In this document: positions 35,024 to 45,290 of the stretch, piece by piece | How the letters are laid out: each line of letters opens with the position of its first letter | Numbering within the stretch: the stretch's first letter is position 1 | Source: Microvelia longipes | Lineage: Eukaryota; Arthropoda; Insecta; Hemiptera; Veliidae | DNA: 64,000 nt | Assembly (NCBI GenBank): GCA_018340805.1 | Contig: JACMZG010000032.1 | Location: 7,486,460 to 7,550,459, forward strand | Reading direction: 5' to 3' | The notes under the pieces: model-generated | What the model was told of the DNA's origin: nothing | Database searches by the model: none | The model's input: only the letters and a program-made list of their open reading frames with translations | Made by a program: the position numbers and the translations under genes

Positions 35024-35675
35024 ACGCAATAGTTATTTATGCAACAAGGGATGAAAGTAAGTTTTACAGCTCAAGTTAAAGTTTCGTCCTAAGGCAGCGC
35101 CGAAGGAGGAAACTTCATTAGCTCACGAGGCCGGTAGGCCGAGAGAGATAAACTAGTTAGCTCCCGAGGCTTGCCGAGGGAGTTAAGTAACATTTTGGCT
35201 CCCCGAGGCTTGACGAGGGAGATAATACGAGAGCTGAAAACTTTCATCCCTTGTTGCATATTAAATTTTATCTACGACTAGAGAACTAATACTAACAACT
35301 ATTAATATATTTTTCAGCTCCTTAATTGTTATTGTGTTAGTTTAGTTTATTCTTACCATGTCAATTACTCTGATGAAGAGAGAATAAAGCCACTATCTTC
35401 ACATTATTTTATTGTAAGCTGTCAATAGAATAATGTGTAATACTATATTTGTAATTTAAACATTAGCGTGTGTATATTGTATATTCTACCCGTAGTACCA
35501 ACATAACACCGAAAAAATCCTCAAAATTTCCTAAAATTCTTAAAAATTTTACTAAAAAATTCTGTCAAGTTGGCAACACTTTCACTTTTCCTCCCTAGGG
35601 AGTAAAAGTACATTTACAGTGTGAGATAACAAGACTGTAAGTAGAACTTACAATACAAGGAGTAGATAAAGATAT
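35024..35675 (+). repeat. Family C repeat, copy 3 (right arm of the large inverted repeat)
   Basis: It is the mirror copy of 33117-33768. Internal inverted pair GCAACAAGGGATGAAAGT (35040) and ACTTTCATCCCTTGTTGC (about 35250). Three hairpins/MITEs lie in the 1.26 kb between the arms. Confidence 0.8.
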
Positions 35676-36752
35676 TTTTAAAGCCTAATTGTTTCATTTG
35701 TTCGTTATACTGTTTAGGAATAAAACAGAAACATCACAGTGCCTTATTAGGTTTCCTTCCATCTCAAGTCATCAATTTGTTACCATACTTGTTCAAAACA
35801 TTAAAAAATCATCCAAAAAAACTAAGATTCTTTTACGACTTTTACAATGGAAAAATGTAACCGACCCCGTGACTGTCTCTGACCCCGAGACCGGTTTTGG
35901 AACTTGGCACAAAAACCGATCTTATATAATAACGAAGATGAGACTCGTAGACAGTCTTAAAGAAGATATTCGGCAAGCAGGTAACCTTTAGATGGAGGAA
36001 ATGAAAAGGATTATTTATGAAACGAAAATGTGTCATTAGCAGCAACCTTTTACACCTGATCTACTTTTAGCCAACTATGTGCAAACTATTTGAAACTTTA
36101 AATGGTGAAATAAATGAACTGAAATGAAAACAAACTGACAACATTGCAACCACAGGGTAATGTCTTGTAAATGAGGAAATATTTCAAGTCTTTATTTCCA
36201 TAATCATAATGGAATTCAACTAAAAGACTCTCTTTTAGGAAAATACACGGGTTACAGAGTACAGGATACAGGGTACCTCGGTACTTTCATCCCGGTTTCG
36301 GACTTGCTTCCCCGTCTCCAGTGGCGTAACTATGGGCCCGCACGGGCCCGCAATGTGGAGGGGCCCCCAAAAAGATAAAGTACAAGAAGCCCCAGTAGAG
36401 ATTAGTAAAGTCTGTCTTAACATTATTAAGTCATGGGGCCTCCTAAAAGATTTGTATACAATCTTTTCGCCTAAAAATGGGGCCCTGGTGTAATCTTAGT
36501 ATAGTCTTTCTTAAGAGCATCCAGTCGCGGGGCCCTTTGTTTGAGTTTTATATCATCTCTTTACCTAAAAATGGGGCCCTGGGTGTAATCTTAGTATAGT
36601 CTTTAAGATTTAAGATCATCAAGTTACGGGCTCCTAAAAAACTTAGGTTTCGCGACAACTAATAACACCCCTCCCAATATTCTCTTGATTTCGTATTTAT
36701 TTATACATATTTTTCCCTGATTCCCTTATTTTTTTCACTGCTTCTTTTAGAT

Positions 36753-38499
36753 TTTCTTTTAGATTTTCCAACTCAATGGAAAACGGGTGAGGTAATAATC
36801 CTCAAGAAAGGAGATGACAAAGATCCCACTGCTATCAAATCCTACAGGCCAATCTGTCTCCTGTCAGTGTTAGGGAAAGCTTATGAAAAGATAATAAACG
36901 ATAGATTAGAGTTCCACCTTGAGAAGAATGGGCTCCTCAGTAAAGTACAATACGGGTTTCGACCAGGGAAAAGCACCGAAGATGCAATCAATGATGTGAA
37001 AGAATTTATAAATTCCAGCAAGGAAAAATATGCAATAGGATTATTCATAGATATTGCTGGAGCTTTCGATAATGTCTGGTGGCCCTACGTACTGGCTGAA
37101 CTGAGAGATGCGAACTGTCCTCAAGATATATACGAGATAGTGGTAAGCTACCTCACTGATAGAGAGATTAAGGTGCAATGTCCCTACAAGAAATTAAGTA
37201 AAAAGGTCAACAAAGGCTGTCCACAAGGATCAATATTAGGCCCACTATTATGGGCAATAACAATAAATAAATTACTAAAGGCTCTGGAAGAAAATGGGAT
37301 CAAGGTAATTGCCTTTGCGGACGATCTACTTATAATAGTACAAGGTAAATCAAGGGATGACATAGCACAGAGAGCTGGTGATGCTTTTAAATACGTAGCA
37401 GACTGGTGTCGATTATCAAAGATGGAAGTATCGACAAGAAAAACAGTAGCCATGATGCTAAAGGGACAACTAAACAGAGAAAGACCTCCAATTATCAAGC
37501 TAAACATGGAAAAGATCAAAGTAGTAAGGGAAACCAAATATCTAGGCATAACAATAGGTGAAGGCTTTACCTTTCACGGTCACATAACCGAGATAGCAGA
37601 TAAATGCAAGCAAACGAACTCTAAGCTTTTGGGCATTGCAAGAGCGAACTGGGGTTTGGAAGCAAAAGCAGCGTCGATCATAATGAAAGGAGCGATTGAA
37701 TCCAAACTTGCGTATGGAGCTAGTGTTTGGGCTGACAAAATTAATGTCAAGCAGTGGCAGAAATTAGAATCTGTTCAGAGGCAATCACTGCTAGCTGTAA
37801 CAAAAGCCTACAGAACTTCGTCGACAAAATCGCTCCAAATTATCTCAAAAGAAGAGCCCATAGATCTAAAGATCAAGCAGAGAGTTGCATTATACAAGAT
37901 CCGGAAAGACCAAGGGTTGTGCTACGGTAACCTTTCTATCCCTAAAGAAAGCATCTACATTAAAGAAAGCGATAGAGAAAGAGGACTAAGAATCCACCCA
38001 AGCGATAGATTAGAATGGCTGGGCCTAACGAAGCATCTTCAGGATAAAGAGAATAGAGTCTCAGTCAACTCAGCTAAAACCCAAATACGTAACGAAACAA
38101 TTAGGATATGGCAAAACAGATGGGATAACGAATCAATAAAAGGGCAAACAACTAAAGAATGGATACCCATAGTAAAGGAATGGATAAAGAACGACTTCCC
38201 AGTAAACCACACAACGTCCCAATACCTCACGGGGCACGGAGACTTCAAAGCAAAACTTTACGAACTAGGCCTTGCAGAAACGGACAAATGCGAATGGGGA
38301 AAAAGAAACGTGGAAACATATTCTACTAGAGTGTAAAAGGCTGGATGGAGCCCGAAGCGAAATAAAAGAAATAGGAAAGCGACTGAATAAAGATATAAAC
38401 TCCCTAAAGAACCTCATAAGCAAAGAACTAAAGATAGAAACGTTAAAGATGATGAACTGCATAAATGAGCGGCGATCGATAGCGTCTCAAACCAATTAG
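36753..38499 (+). pseudogene. R1-clade reverse transcriptase, truncated and frameshifted
   Basis: The frame is open from the truncation point (36753) to a stop at 38336, about 527 codons. Visible motifs: SYRPICLLSVLGKAYEKI, YGFRPGKSTEDAI, IDIAGAFDNVWW, GCPQGSILGPLLW, catalytic FADD at 37314-37325, and ETKYLGITIG. The IAGAFDN and PQGS..GP forms are typical of the R1/TRAS/SART/Waldo group. A one-base shift near 38295-38305 moves to the frame with KETWKHILLECKRL (the H-x4-C half of the C-terminal zinc motif), which ends at 38499. It would have supplied RT activity; this copy lacks the endonuclease and cannot move itself. The long intact frame suggests a fairly recent insertion. Confidence 0.9.
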
Positions 38500-39023
38500 C
38501 TTGTGGTAAATATGGGGCCACCAGTCCCCAACTCTGTCCCTAGGCAGGGAAACTGGTAGAAAGGAGACGCCCCCTTGGGGCACTTCATTCGAGCAGGCCA
38601 CCCAAACTGTTCCCTTTGGGGAGAATGGGTACCACGGGGCCGAGCAGCCCACCAGGCTTGCCTGGGCTTGGCGTTGGTGTTGGACTCGTGGTGGTTGTTG
38701 GTTCATACTCTAAGGGTAGCTAGCTACCTGTTAGAGGAGACTCTTGATAGTCGAAACACAAGTTCTTGATTCTTCAAGAACTGGTGCAGCTGGATCACCG
38801 AATGGTAACCAGTCCATCTCTGAGGAACTAGGATATTCCAAAGGGGCACTGGTACACTAGGGACTGAACTGAAAAGGAATGTCCCTGGTGGGGTTCGTCT
38901 ACCCTTAACTAGGCCTTCGCCCGACATGGGGCCGAGGCGGGCAAAACCATAAAGGTACATATCGCCTCGTAAAAATATAAAACACGAAATGGAACATACT
39001 TGTTTCTATTGCGTGCTCGGAAG
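36753..39023 (+). mobile_element. 5'-truncated R1-clade LINE nested in hAT element
   Basis: It is bounded by a 14-bp direct repeat TGCTTCTTTTAGAT (36739-36752 and 39024-39037). The element starts in mid-RT, so the gag ORF, endonuclease and RT N-terminus are missing. The 3'UTR (38500-39023) is G/C-richer than the surroundings and lacks a poly(A) tail. R1-clade retrotransposons make target duplications of about 14 bp, which fits. Because it lies inside the hAT element it is the younger insertion. Confidence 0.88.
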
Positions 39024-39119
39024 TGCTTCTTTTAGATGGTGTGTGTGATTTCTAATTTATAAATTAATAGTCGTTTTAAATTTAGCTTATACTTTATTAA
39101 TTGTTCTGAATTGTTTATA

Positions 39120-39178
39120 TTATACTGCACAAATGTTCAAACATTAATTTGTGACAATATATATATATATATATATAT
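39120..39178. repeat. Short TA microsatellite inside the hAT right end
   Basis: A (TA)n tract of about 20 bp at 39159-39178 sits just before the G/C-rich terminal block of the hAT element. Confidence 0.9.
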
Positions 39179-40094
39179 TGGGGCCCAATAAAAAGTCTTG
39201 CGGGGGGGCCCCCAACGATGTAGTTACGCCCCTGCCCGTCTCTGATCGTCATAAATATCCAAGGCACAAGATAGATACAGAACGATAGTAGTACGACTCC
39301 AACTTGAGGTGATTAAATATTTAAACAAACTAAAGATAATTGTTTCAATAAAAACCTGAATAAGCAATATCAACAAACACATAATGTGTTTCCAAGTGTA
39401 TAAATTATTTCCTTGCTGTAATTTTGGTTCAAGTGAATAAACTAAATATATTGTGATAATATGTTATGATTTGATAATAAATTGAGTAAACATTTTTGTT
39501 AAAAATTCATAGATTACAATAAAATTTACTTTTAAAAATATCCCTATTGTAAGATAAATAGGGATCAACTTAAAAATTATAAACTTAAACACAAAAATTT
39601 ACATTAAAAGAAGAAGTAAAGATCTAGAATTTAATAAATATAAAAATATACAGGTATTATAATAATAAGCAGGAATATAATAGTTATACAACAAATATTG
39701 TAAAGTATATTTACAATATTTGTTTGCATGTGACTAGTATTGTACAATGTTACTGTGATAGGAGTACTATCAAAATGTAAAAATACTGTGATATGAGTAC
39801 TAGTACATTGTAAAAATAGTAGCACTATGACAGCCTATGACAGACTATCAGCCTTCGACCTATTTGATGCCATAAACAACAGGGTTCTGGACATTAGCAA
39901 GCTTGATTTTCGTACTAAAGTTATCGTTTCCCATAGAAACGTCTAGGACACAAAAGTTTCGTACATACACACACACACGCGTATGTATATATGTCTTATA
40001 GGGTGCTATAAGTTAAAGTTATTTAAAGTCTAGAAAAGTGTGACTGTAAAGAGTTATTCATCTTAATAGAAAAATACGTTTCTATGTAGCAATA

Positions 40095-41010
40095 TCAGAG
40101 TTAGATGTCGGCAGCCTGACTTATGGTGAGATCGGATTCAACCCCTCCCCCTCGTTTTTTAAACAAACCCCGGTTCGTTACCAGGGTAAGTTTTTGTGCG
40201 TTCATAAATAAAGTTTTCAGATGGATGTTATTCGATTCATCGCTCCAAAAATATATAAAACGGCATCCTATATAAGAGCGTTCGGCCAATCTAAGCCCAA
40301 TTTTTCCTAATTTATATCGTCGGTATGTAGGGATCCGTTTCAGGTTCTTCAAGGCCTCCTGAGTGGTTTTCACAAAGTCGTCTGTCCATAAGTGTGTGTG
40401 TATGTGTATGTTATCATCATAGCTCCAAGAGCATTAATGGTACAGAGTTGAAACTTCATACAAAAATCATTATACAGCTTTAGTCGTGCTATCCTGAAAA
40501 TATTTTTAACCCGTTGCAATGATTCAAAAATACAAACATGTCGAAAAATATTAAAACGCGAAATAATGTTATCATAACTTTGGGATATAGCACACATGTA
40601 GCCATGTATAAGACCAACATATGTGCCAAGTTTCATCTCATTATCAGCATTAGTTTAATTGTTATTAAATGACTTGTGTACGTTTTTTTTAAAAATGTAA
40701 AAAAAAGAAAAGTAATTTAATTAAGTTGAAATTTAATACAAAGCGTATTGTACCATTACGTAATAAATAAGTGCACTAAGTTGCGTTTCAATACAGCAAG
40801 TATATCCTGGTCATAACATGGTCAGGGTCAGTAGCTTGGATGGGTGACCGCTACGGATGTATTTACTATCAAATGACGAGCAAAGGGAGTGCGAAGACGT
40901 GTTGCAGAATTAAATTCTGAGGACGAGCGAAGCGAGAGTGTGAAGTATGGAGGATTCTCATTACTAGGTGATGAGGAAACTTTGCGAGGTACCCCGCACC
41001 CGATGTTATA
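40095..41010 (+). repeat. 5S-composite repeat, longest copy, next to exon 2
   Basis: 40100-40690 is family A in reverse (for example AAAACCACTCAGGAGGCC on the minus strand near 40375, and AGTTTCATCTCATTATCAGC near 40630). 40690-41010 is the 5S-like half: TTTCAATACAGCAAGTAT, ATGGTCAGGGTCAGTAGCTT, GGATGGGTGACCGCTACGGA (40837 onward; 5S C-box-like), GACGAGCGAAGCGAG, GATGAGGAAACTTTGCGAGG and TACCCCGCACCCGATG. It ends about 40 bp before the exon 2 acceptor. In this copy the 5S A-box part is diverged. Confidence 0.75.
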
Positions 41011-41047
41011 ACCAAGTTGTTATTCTATTGCGTTGTCATTATTCCAG

Positions 41048-41217
41048 GTTTGCTGTGGGGATCAGTGTACAGTCAGAGACGGCCGCCGAACTACGGACAG
41101 GACCAGATGCCGGAAACTTCCTTCTCTTGTAGAGACAAGATCATAGGAGGCTACTATGCAGATCCTGAGACTGACTGTCAGATGTTTCACGTCTGCGTCA
41201 AGATACCCGGCAAAGGA
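41048..41217 (+). CDS. CPAP1-type chitin-binding protein, exon 2
   Basis: The acceptor CATTATTCCAG is at 41047 and the donor GGA|GTGAGT at 41218. The exon joins exon 1 in phase 1 (GGT glycine across the splice) and ends in phase 0. It encodes residues 8-64: the end of the signal peptide (GLLWGSVYSQ), a short RRPPNYGQDQMPE linker and the first half of the chitin-binding domain with Cys35, Cys51 and Cys57 (SFSCRDKIIGGYYADP, ETDCQMFHVCVKIPGKG). An open frame that reads through the acceptor to an upstream TTG/ATG exists, but it lacks a better start and the spliced signal peptide is far more convincing. A 5S-composite repeat ends about 40 bp upstream, so the branch site must lie in a very short window or within the repeat. 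Confidence 0.92.
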
Positions 41218-41299
41218 GTGAGTACCCTTCTCCATAACATAATGTAAACGTAAATAATGTTACCATTCTTACATTATTTATTTATGATTATAATACGAC

Positions 41300-41462
41300 A
41301 CGCGACTAAAATCAGTTGACAGCGTGAGAAAATAATGCGAGGGAGCCAATGAGGTTAGTCCTGGATGTTAAACCACGCCCTCAATTTCAAATCAGGCCAA
41401 CCTCATTGGCTCCTTTACATTATTTTCGCGCGCTGTCAACTGATTTTAGCCGTGTGTCCTAC
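41300..41462. repeat. Fold-back repeat just inside intron 2
   Basis: ACTAAAATCAGTTGACAGCG (41306 onward) pairs with CGCTGTCAACTGATTTTAG (ending near 41450), and GAGCCAATGAGGTT pairs with AACCTCATTGGCTC. The arms are about 65 bp with a small loop. Probably a MITE. Confidence 0.8.
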
Positions 41463-41933
41463 TATAATAAATATACGATTGATTTATAATTTGTGTGCCT
41501 ACTTATGCACAAAACGTATCTATTTGGAAATGAGAGTAAAATTTCTGAAAAACTTTTAGTTCAGCGTAATATAGTTTAATTTATAGTGAAATCAGTTGCG
41601 GCATTGTTGTATGGAGTTCACTGAGTAATTTAGAACAAGTGTTTTTATGCCAGAAAATGTATTGGAATTATTTATTTTATGGCATAAAATACATAGATAC
41701 AGGTAAAGGGAAATTTAAAAAAGCATATATTGTTGACAGTTCGTAGTATGTTGACGTACTAACTATTTTGTTTATGTAATAGTCGAAAGGCCCTTAGCAG
41801 GTATTTAATTATTTTAACCTCATTAAAAGGGTAAATGACGTCATACACTTTCCATGTGCAACAGGTATACTGCCTTTCCATGAGTGATTTTTGTATAAAA
41901 CTCCTGTCTCGATCTGAGAAAGTAAATCCCATA

Positions 41934-42380
41934 AGGCGCGGTCGAATATCCACGGCCTTCTAGAACATTGGATCACCAACAAACTTTTTTATAACTTTTT
42001 TTTCAAAATTTTCAGTAATTAGCCGGATTTGTGATAAATGAAGCCTATTTCCGTAATCTGCACGCTCTTTTAACTTGGTACATACATAACTACTGTTGGA
42101 CGTCAATGTTATCTACCTGATTTGTGTTATATTTTGACATGTCATATTTGTTGACATTGACGTCTAACAGTAGTTATATATGTACCAAGTTAGATTAAAA
42201 ATAAATCGTTGAGTGAATGTAAATACTCTTTGAGATTAACCAAAAGAGCGTGCAGATTACGGAAAGAGCCTTCATTTATCACAAATCCGGCTAATTACTG
42301 AAAATTTTGAAAAAAAAAGTTATAAAAAAAGTTTTTGGTGATCCAATGTTCTAGAAGGCCGTGGATATTCGACCACGCCT
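41934..42380. mobile_element. Palindromic MITE (TA target), copy 2
   Basis: It has the same termini as 27040-27537: AGGCGCGGTCGAATATCCAC and its inverse ending CCACGCCT, with TA at 41932-41933 and 42381-42382. The left arm has lost about 50 bp (GGTTAATCTCAAAGAGTATT and following), still present in the right arm. Otherwise the two copies are nearly identical. Confidence 0.88.
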
Positions 42381-42794
42381 TATAGACAAAAAATTAATTT
42401 TCTTAAAATTTGACTATATATTTATGCCAAACTGGCAACCGGACTGCTTCAGCGAAAATACATCGCTACGCCTTAGCTCCCTGATTATATTAACTAAGAT
42501 ATTTCAAGTTGAACTATCGTACGCAATGATTCAATAAAATACGGTAGTCCAAGATAGTAATCTATATAAACAATCAATCCGTGAGAAAGACACATAACCT
42601 TGTATATAACCTAACTATTAACTCACATACACTATATATATATTGCCTGGGAATCAACAAGCAGCGTGTAATGTGTCCCCCGGTACAGTTGGTTTAGAAT
42701 TTTATTTCGTAGACTAGAAGTTGAGGTTTGAAAGCGAGACAATGCATGTTGATAAAACCAGTCATAGACTGGTTTTATCAACATGACAAGAACA

Positions 42795-43365
42795 GAATAA
42801 CAAAAATACCGCCTTAGAATAATACTATATATAGAAGGAGCACAGGACCGTAAACACAATGTAATTCTACTGATAACACGAAAGCCGGTTGACTGTTGCA
42901 ACTAAGTAATGCTGCCACCCTAACAACAAAACATTATTTTAAATATCTGTCATAAATATCTATTAATGAAGAAAGATCGTAAAGAACAAATATAATAACT
43001 TAAAACAAGTGCTGAGTATTTAATAAAACTGGTCTTAGATGGCAAAAGGGTGGCGGAATACAAGAATCTACATTTAGTTGACGAGGACTACTTTTTATAT
43101 ATAATTTTAATAAATACGTTAAACTACAATTTAAAATGCATAAAATATTGTAATGCACCGATATTTATATTAGTATTTTATGAATAATCAATCATTAATT
43201 AATAATAGAACATAATAGTTCAGCAACCGGAAGTATTGCCAACTTTTTTTTTAGAAAATTGTATATTGTTAGGGTGGCAGCATTACTTAGTTGCACCAGT
43301 GAACCGGCTTTCGTGTTATCAGTAGTGCTCCTTCTATATATAATATTATTCTAAGAATACCGCTT
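42795..43365. mobile_element. Fold-back element with about 110-bp arms
   Basis: ATACCGCCTTAGAATAATAC (42804 onward) is inverted at about 43340-43362, and CTGATAACACGAAAGCCGGT plus ACTAAGTAATGCTGCCACCC (42869-42920) are inverted at 43265-43325. A smaller hairpin GATAAAACCAGTC/GACTGGTTTTATC lies just before it at 42750-42785. The same end sequence opens the window at 1-30. Non-coding. Confidence 0.75.
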
Positions 43366-44044
43366 ACCTACAAAATCATTTAAGAAGATAACATCCTGTA
43401 AATGCAAGTCATTCTCTATATAGTTTTATGGAGCCAACAAACAGATATCAATTTATAATAAATTTGCTTTTTCTATCAAGTCACCCTTAGTCTGTCTCTT
43501 GTTCCCGAGGCCTAGCCGAAGTAAAAAAAAAATGTAAGACTAAAAGATAGATTTTACAAAAAATTAAATGTTTTTACATTTTACAGCGGTGATGTTTAAA
43601 ATTTTACGTAAAAACGAGAGCGCACCGTGTCAATGCTTTAAAGCTCATTTTATGCAATAAAAAATATTTTACAATTTTTTATAGACAGTCTCCCCAAGAT
43701 TTGTACCTCCAGATTTGTACGAGGCGTACAAAGGGTTCCAACGAAACATTTTTTATGTACGCAAGACAGATGAATGACTTATTATTTTACAATTTATCGG
43801 CAGGAAAGTAGTATTTCTCTGATCTCTGGAAAACAAACTGGCAGGTAAAGTATTGCCTGCATTGGGAGGAAATTCACCTTTATAACATGTGGAATTACGG
43901 TTGAATCTCGCGAGGCAGGGAAGCACTCAAATTATTTTTCTCAGACAGTTTAATTCATGATTGAGATGGTACATTATGCTACTTGGTAGCAAAAACAAGA
44001 AGAAAAAATTAAAAAGGTTGTATTTACCGCAAGTTGAAGAAGCA

Positions 44045-44118
44045 ATCAAAGAATTAGCTACCGTCGATACTTGCTGTTGCTCAACAAGTATCGACGGTAG
44101 CTGATTCTTCGATTAAGA
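44045..44118. repeat. Hairpin ATCAAAGAATTAGCTACCGTC
   Basis: AGCTACCGTCGATACTTG pairs with CAAGTATCGACGGTAGCT around a short loop, and the outer ATC.AAGAAT also pairs. CAAGTATCGAC.GTAGCTGAT recurs at 1139-1163. Confidence 0.8.
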
Positions 44119-44637
44119 AGAAAAAAACGTTTTCTACTTGTTACGAGAAAGAACGTAATACTTGCTACAAGATTTCAGAGGCAAAAAATATTGCTTTGAA
44201 ATTGTCACAACACTCAGAATGTTATGTAGAGTGTAGTCAGGTAGAGTGTAGTCAGGTTGAGTGTAGTCAGGTAATTCGTCAATCCAAACAATATTTCTAT
44301 GTTGATTTTTTCACTGCTATTCTGATTCATTGTATTTCATTGGAAAATTAGTTCACTGTATTTACAGTTTTAGTGATTATTTACAAAGTTTTAGATTATT
44401 TACATAGTTTTAGATTAGTAACTTTATTCAAAGAAAATAAATTAACAAATAATGAAATAAGTGACAAAACAAACAATAAAAACCTGACCATTCATAGACA
44501 GCTGGTAATAAATTAAATAAAAAATATCATTGTTGCCAATATTTTATTTTAAATTATATTTATTTTTTATTTTATAAAAAAAATGTTTAATGCTGGATAG
44601 TAATATTATATCGTTTTTTTAAGTAATAATATATATA

Positions 44638-44921
44638 GGCCAAGAGCCCAGGGGTGTTTTGTTAATAAAAAGTGTAATTAATAACCGGTCTCAATTTTTC
44701 GTAAATATCTTCCTGAACAATGATCTGCAATTCTGCCGACTCGTATCGGATGGGTATTCCAAGCAGAACGCACTTTAGGGGTCAAAGGTTCTGCCTGGGA
44801 CACCCATCCGATACGAGTCGGCAGAATTGCAGATCCTTGTTCAGGAAGGTATTTACGAAAAATTGAGACCGGTTCCAGCCATTCCACTTTTCATTAACAA
44901 AACACCCCTGGGCTCTTGGTC
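44638..44921. mobile_element. 284-bp palindromic MITE (TA target)
   Basis: The ends GGCCAAGAGCCCAGGGGTGT and inverse ACACCCCTGGGCTCTTGGTC are flanked by TA (44636-44637 and 44922-44923). The arms of about 125 bp are almost perfectly complementary (for example CCGACTCGTATCGGATGGGT). The centre holds TTCCAAGCAGAACGCACTTT. No coding frame. Confidence 0.88.
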
Positions 44922-45179
44922 TAATAGAAAATATAAACAATAATCATGTTTACCAGACCAATTTTGCAGCCGCAAGTAGATAAATACTGTTTATCATAAC
45001 ATTTTAAGTTTTGATCATTTAAATTTAAGTAATGGTTTTATCATAAAAAAAAATTTAAAGTAAGAGAAAGAATTAAATACAGTAGATCGACATTTAGAAA
45101 ATTAAAAAATAATAATGACGTGGCTACGCTACATTAATAAATTTAATATTAGATGATTCATGTGTATGTTATATATTTA

Positions 45180-45290
45180 ATATCTAATGACGAGCGAATC
45201 GAGTCTTAATTACAGCATATAAATTTGGTAATTTATGTATTCTGAGAATGAGCGAAGCGAGTCTGAAGTACGGCCTAGTAGGATTTGCCT
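45180..45290 (+). repeat. 5S-composite repeat 3' fragment
   Basis: AATGACGAGCGAATCGAGTC and GAGAATGAGCGAAGCGAGTC with the AATTTGGTAATTTATGTATT spacer match the 3' half of the 5S-composite copies. The 5S-like core is missing. Confidence 0.6.

Larger units (their letters stand above)
36319..39234. mobile_element. Non-autonomous hAT element containing a nested LINE
   Basis: The left end CAGTGGCGTAACTATGGGCC and the right end (inverse CAGGGGCGTAACTA) are near-identical inverted termini. A perfect 8-bp duplication CCCGTCTC flanks the element (36311-36318 and 39235-39242). The 8-bp duplication and CAG(T/G)G(G)CGTAACTA termini are characteristic of the hAT superfamily. Without the nested LINE (36753-39023 plus one target copy) it is about 630 bp. 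It has G/C-rich ends and two internal repeats around AAAAATGGGGCCCTGG and GTGTAATCTTAGTATAGTCT, and no transposase. Its movement would have needed a transposase from elsewhere. Confidence 0.9.

Noticed and set aside
35689..35991. 100-codon plus-strand frame after family C copy 3
   Set aside because: No homologous motif, no splice or start support, and AT-rich composition like the flanks.
37184..37549. 121-codon minus-strand frame
   Set aside because: Shadow of the R1-clade reverse transcriptase.
41017..41047. Start codon upstream of exon 2 giving MLFYCVVIIPGLLWG
   Set aside because: It begins at a TTG in the intron end and reads through a good acceptor; the spliced exon 1 gives a proper ATG and signal peptide.
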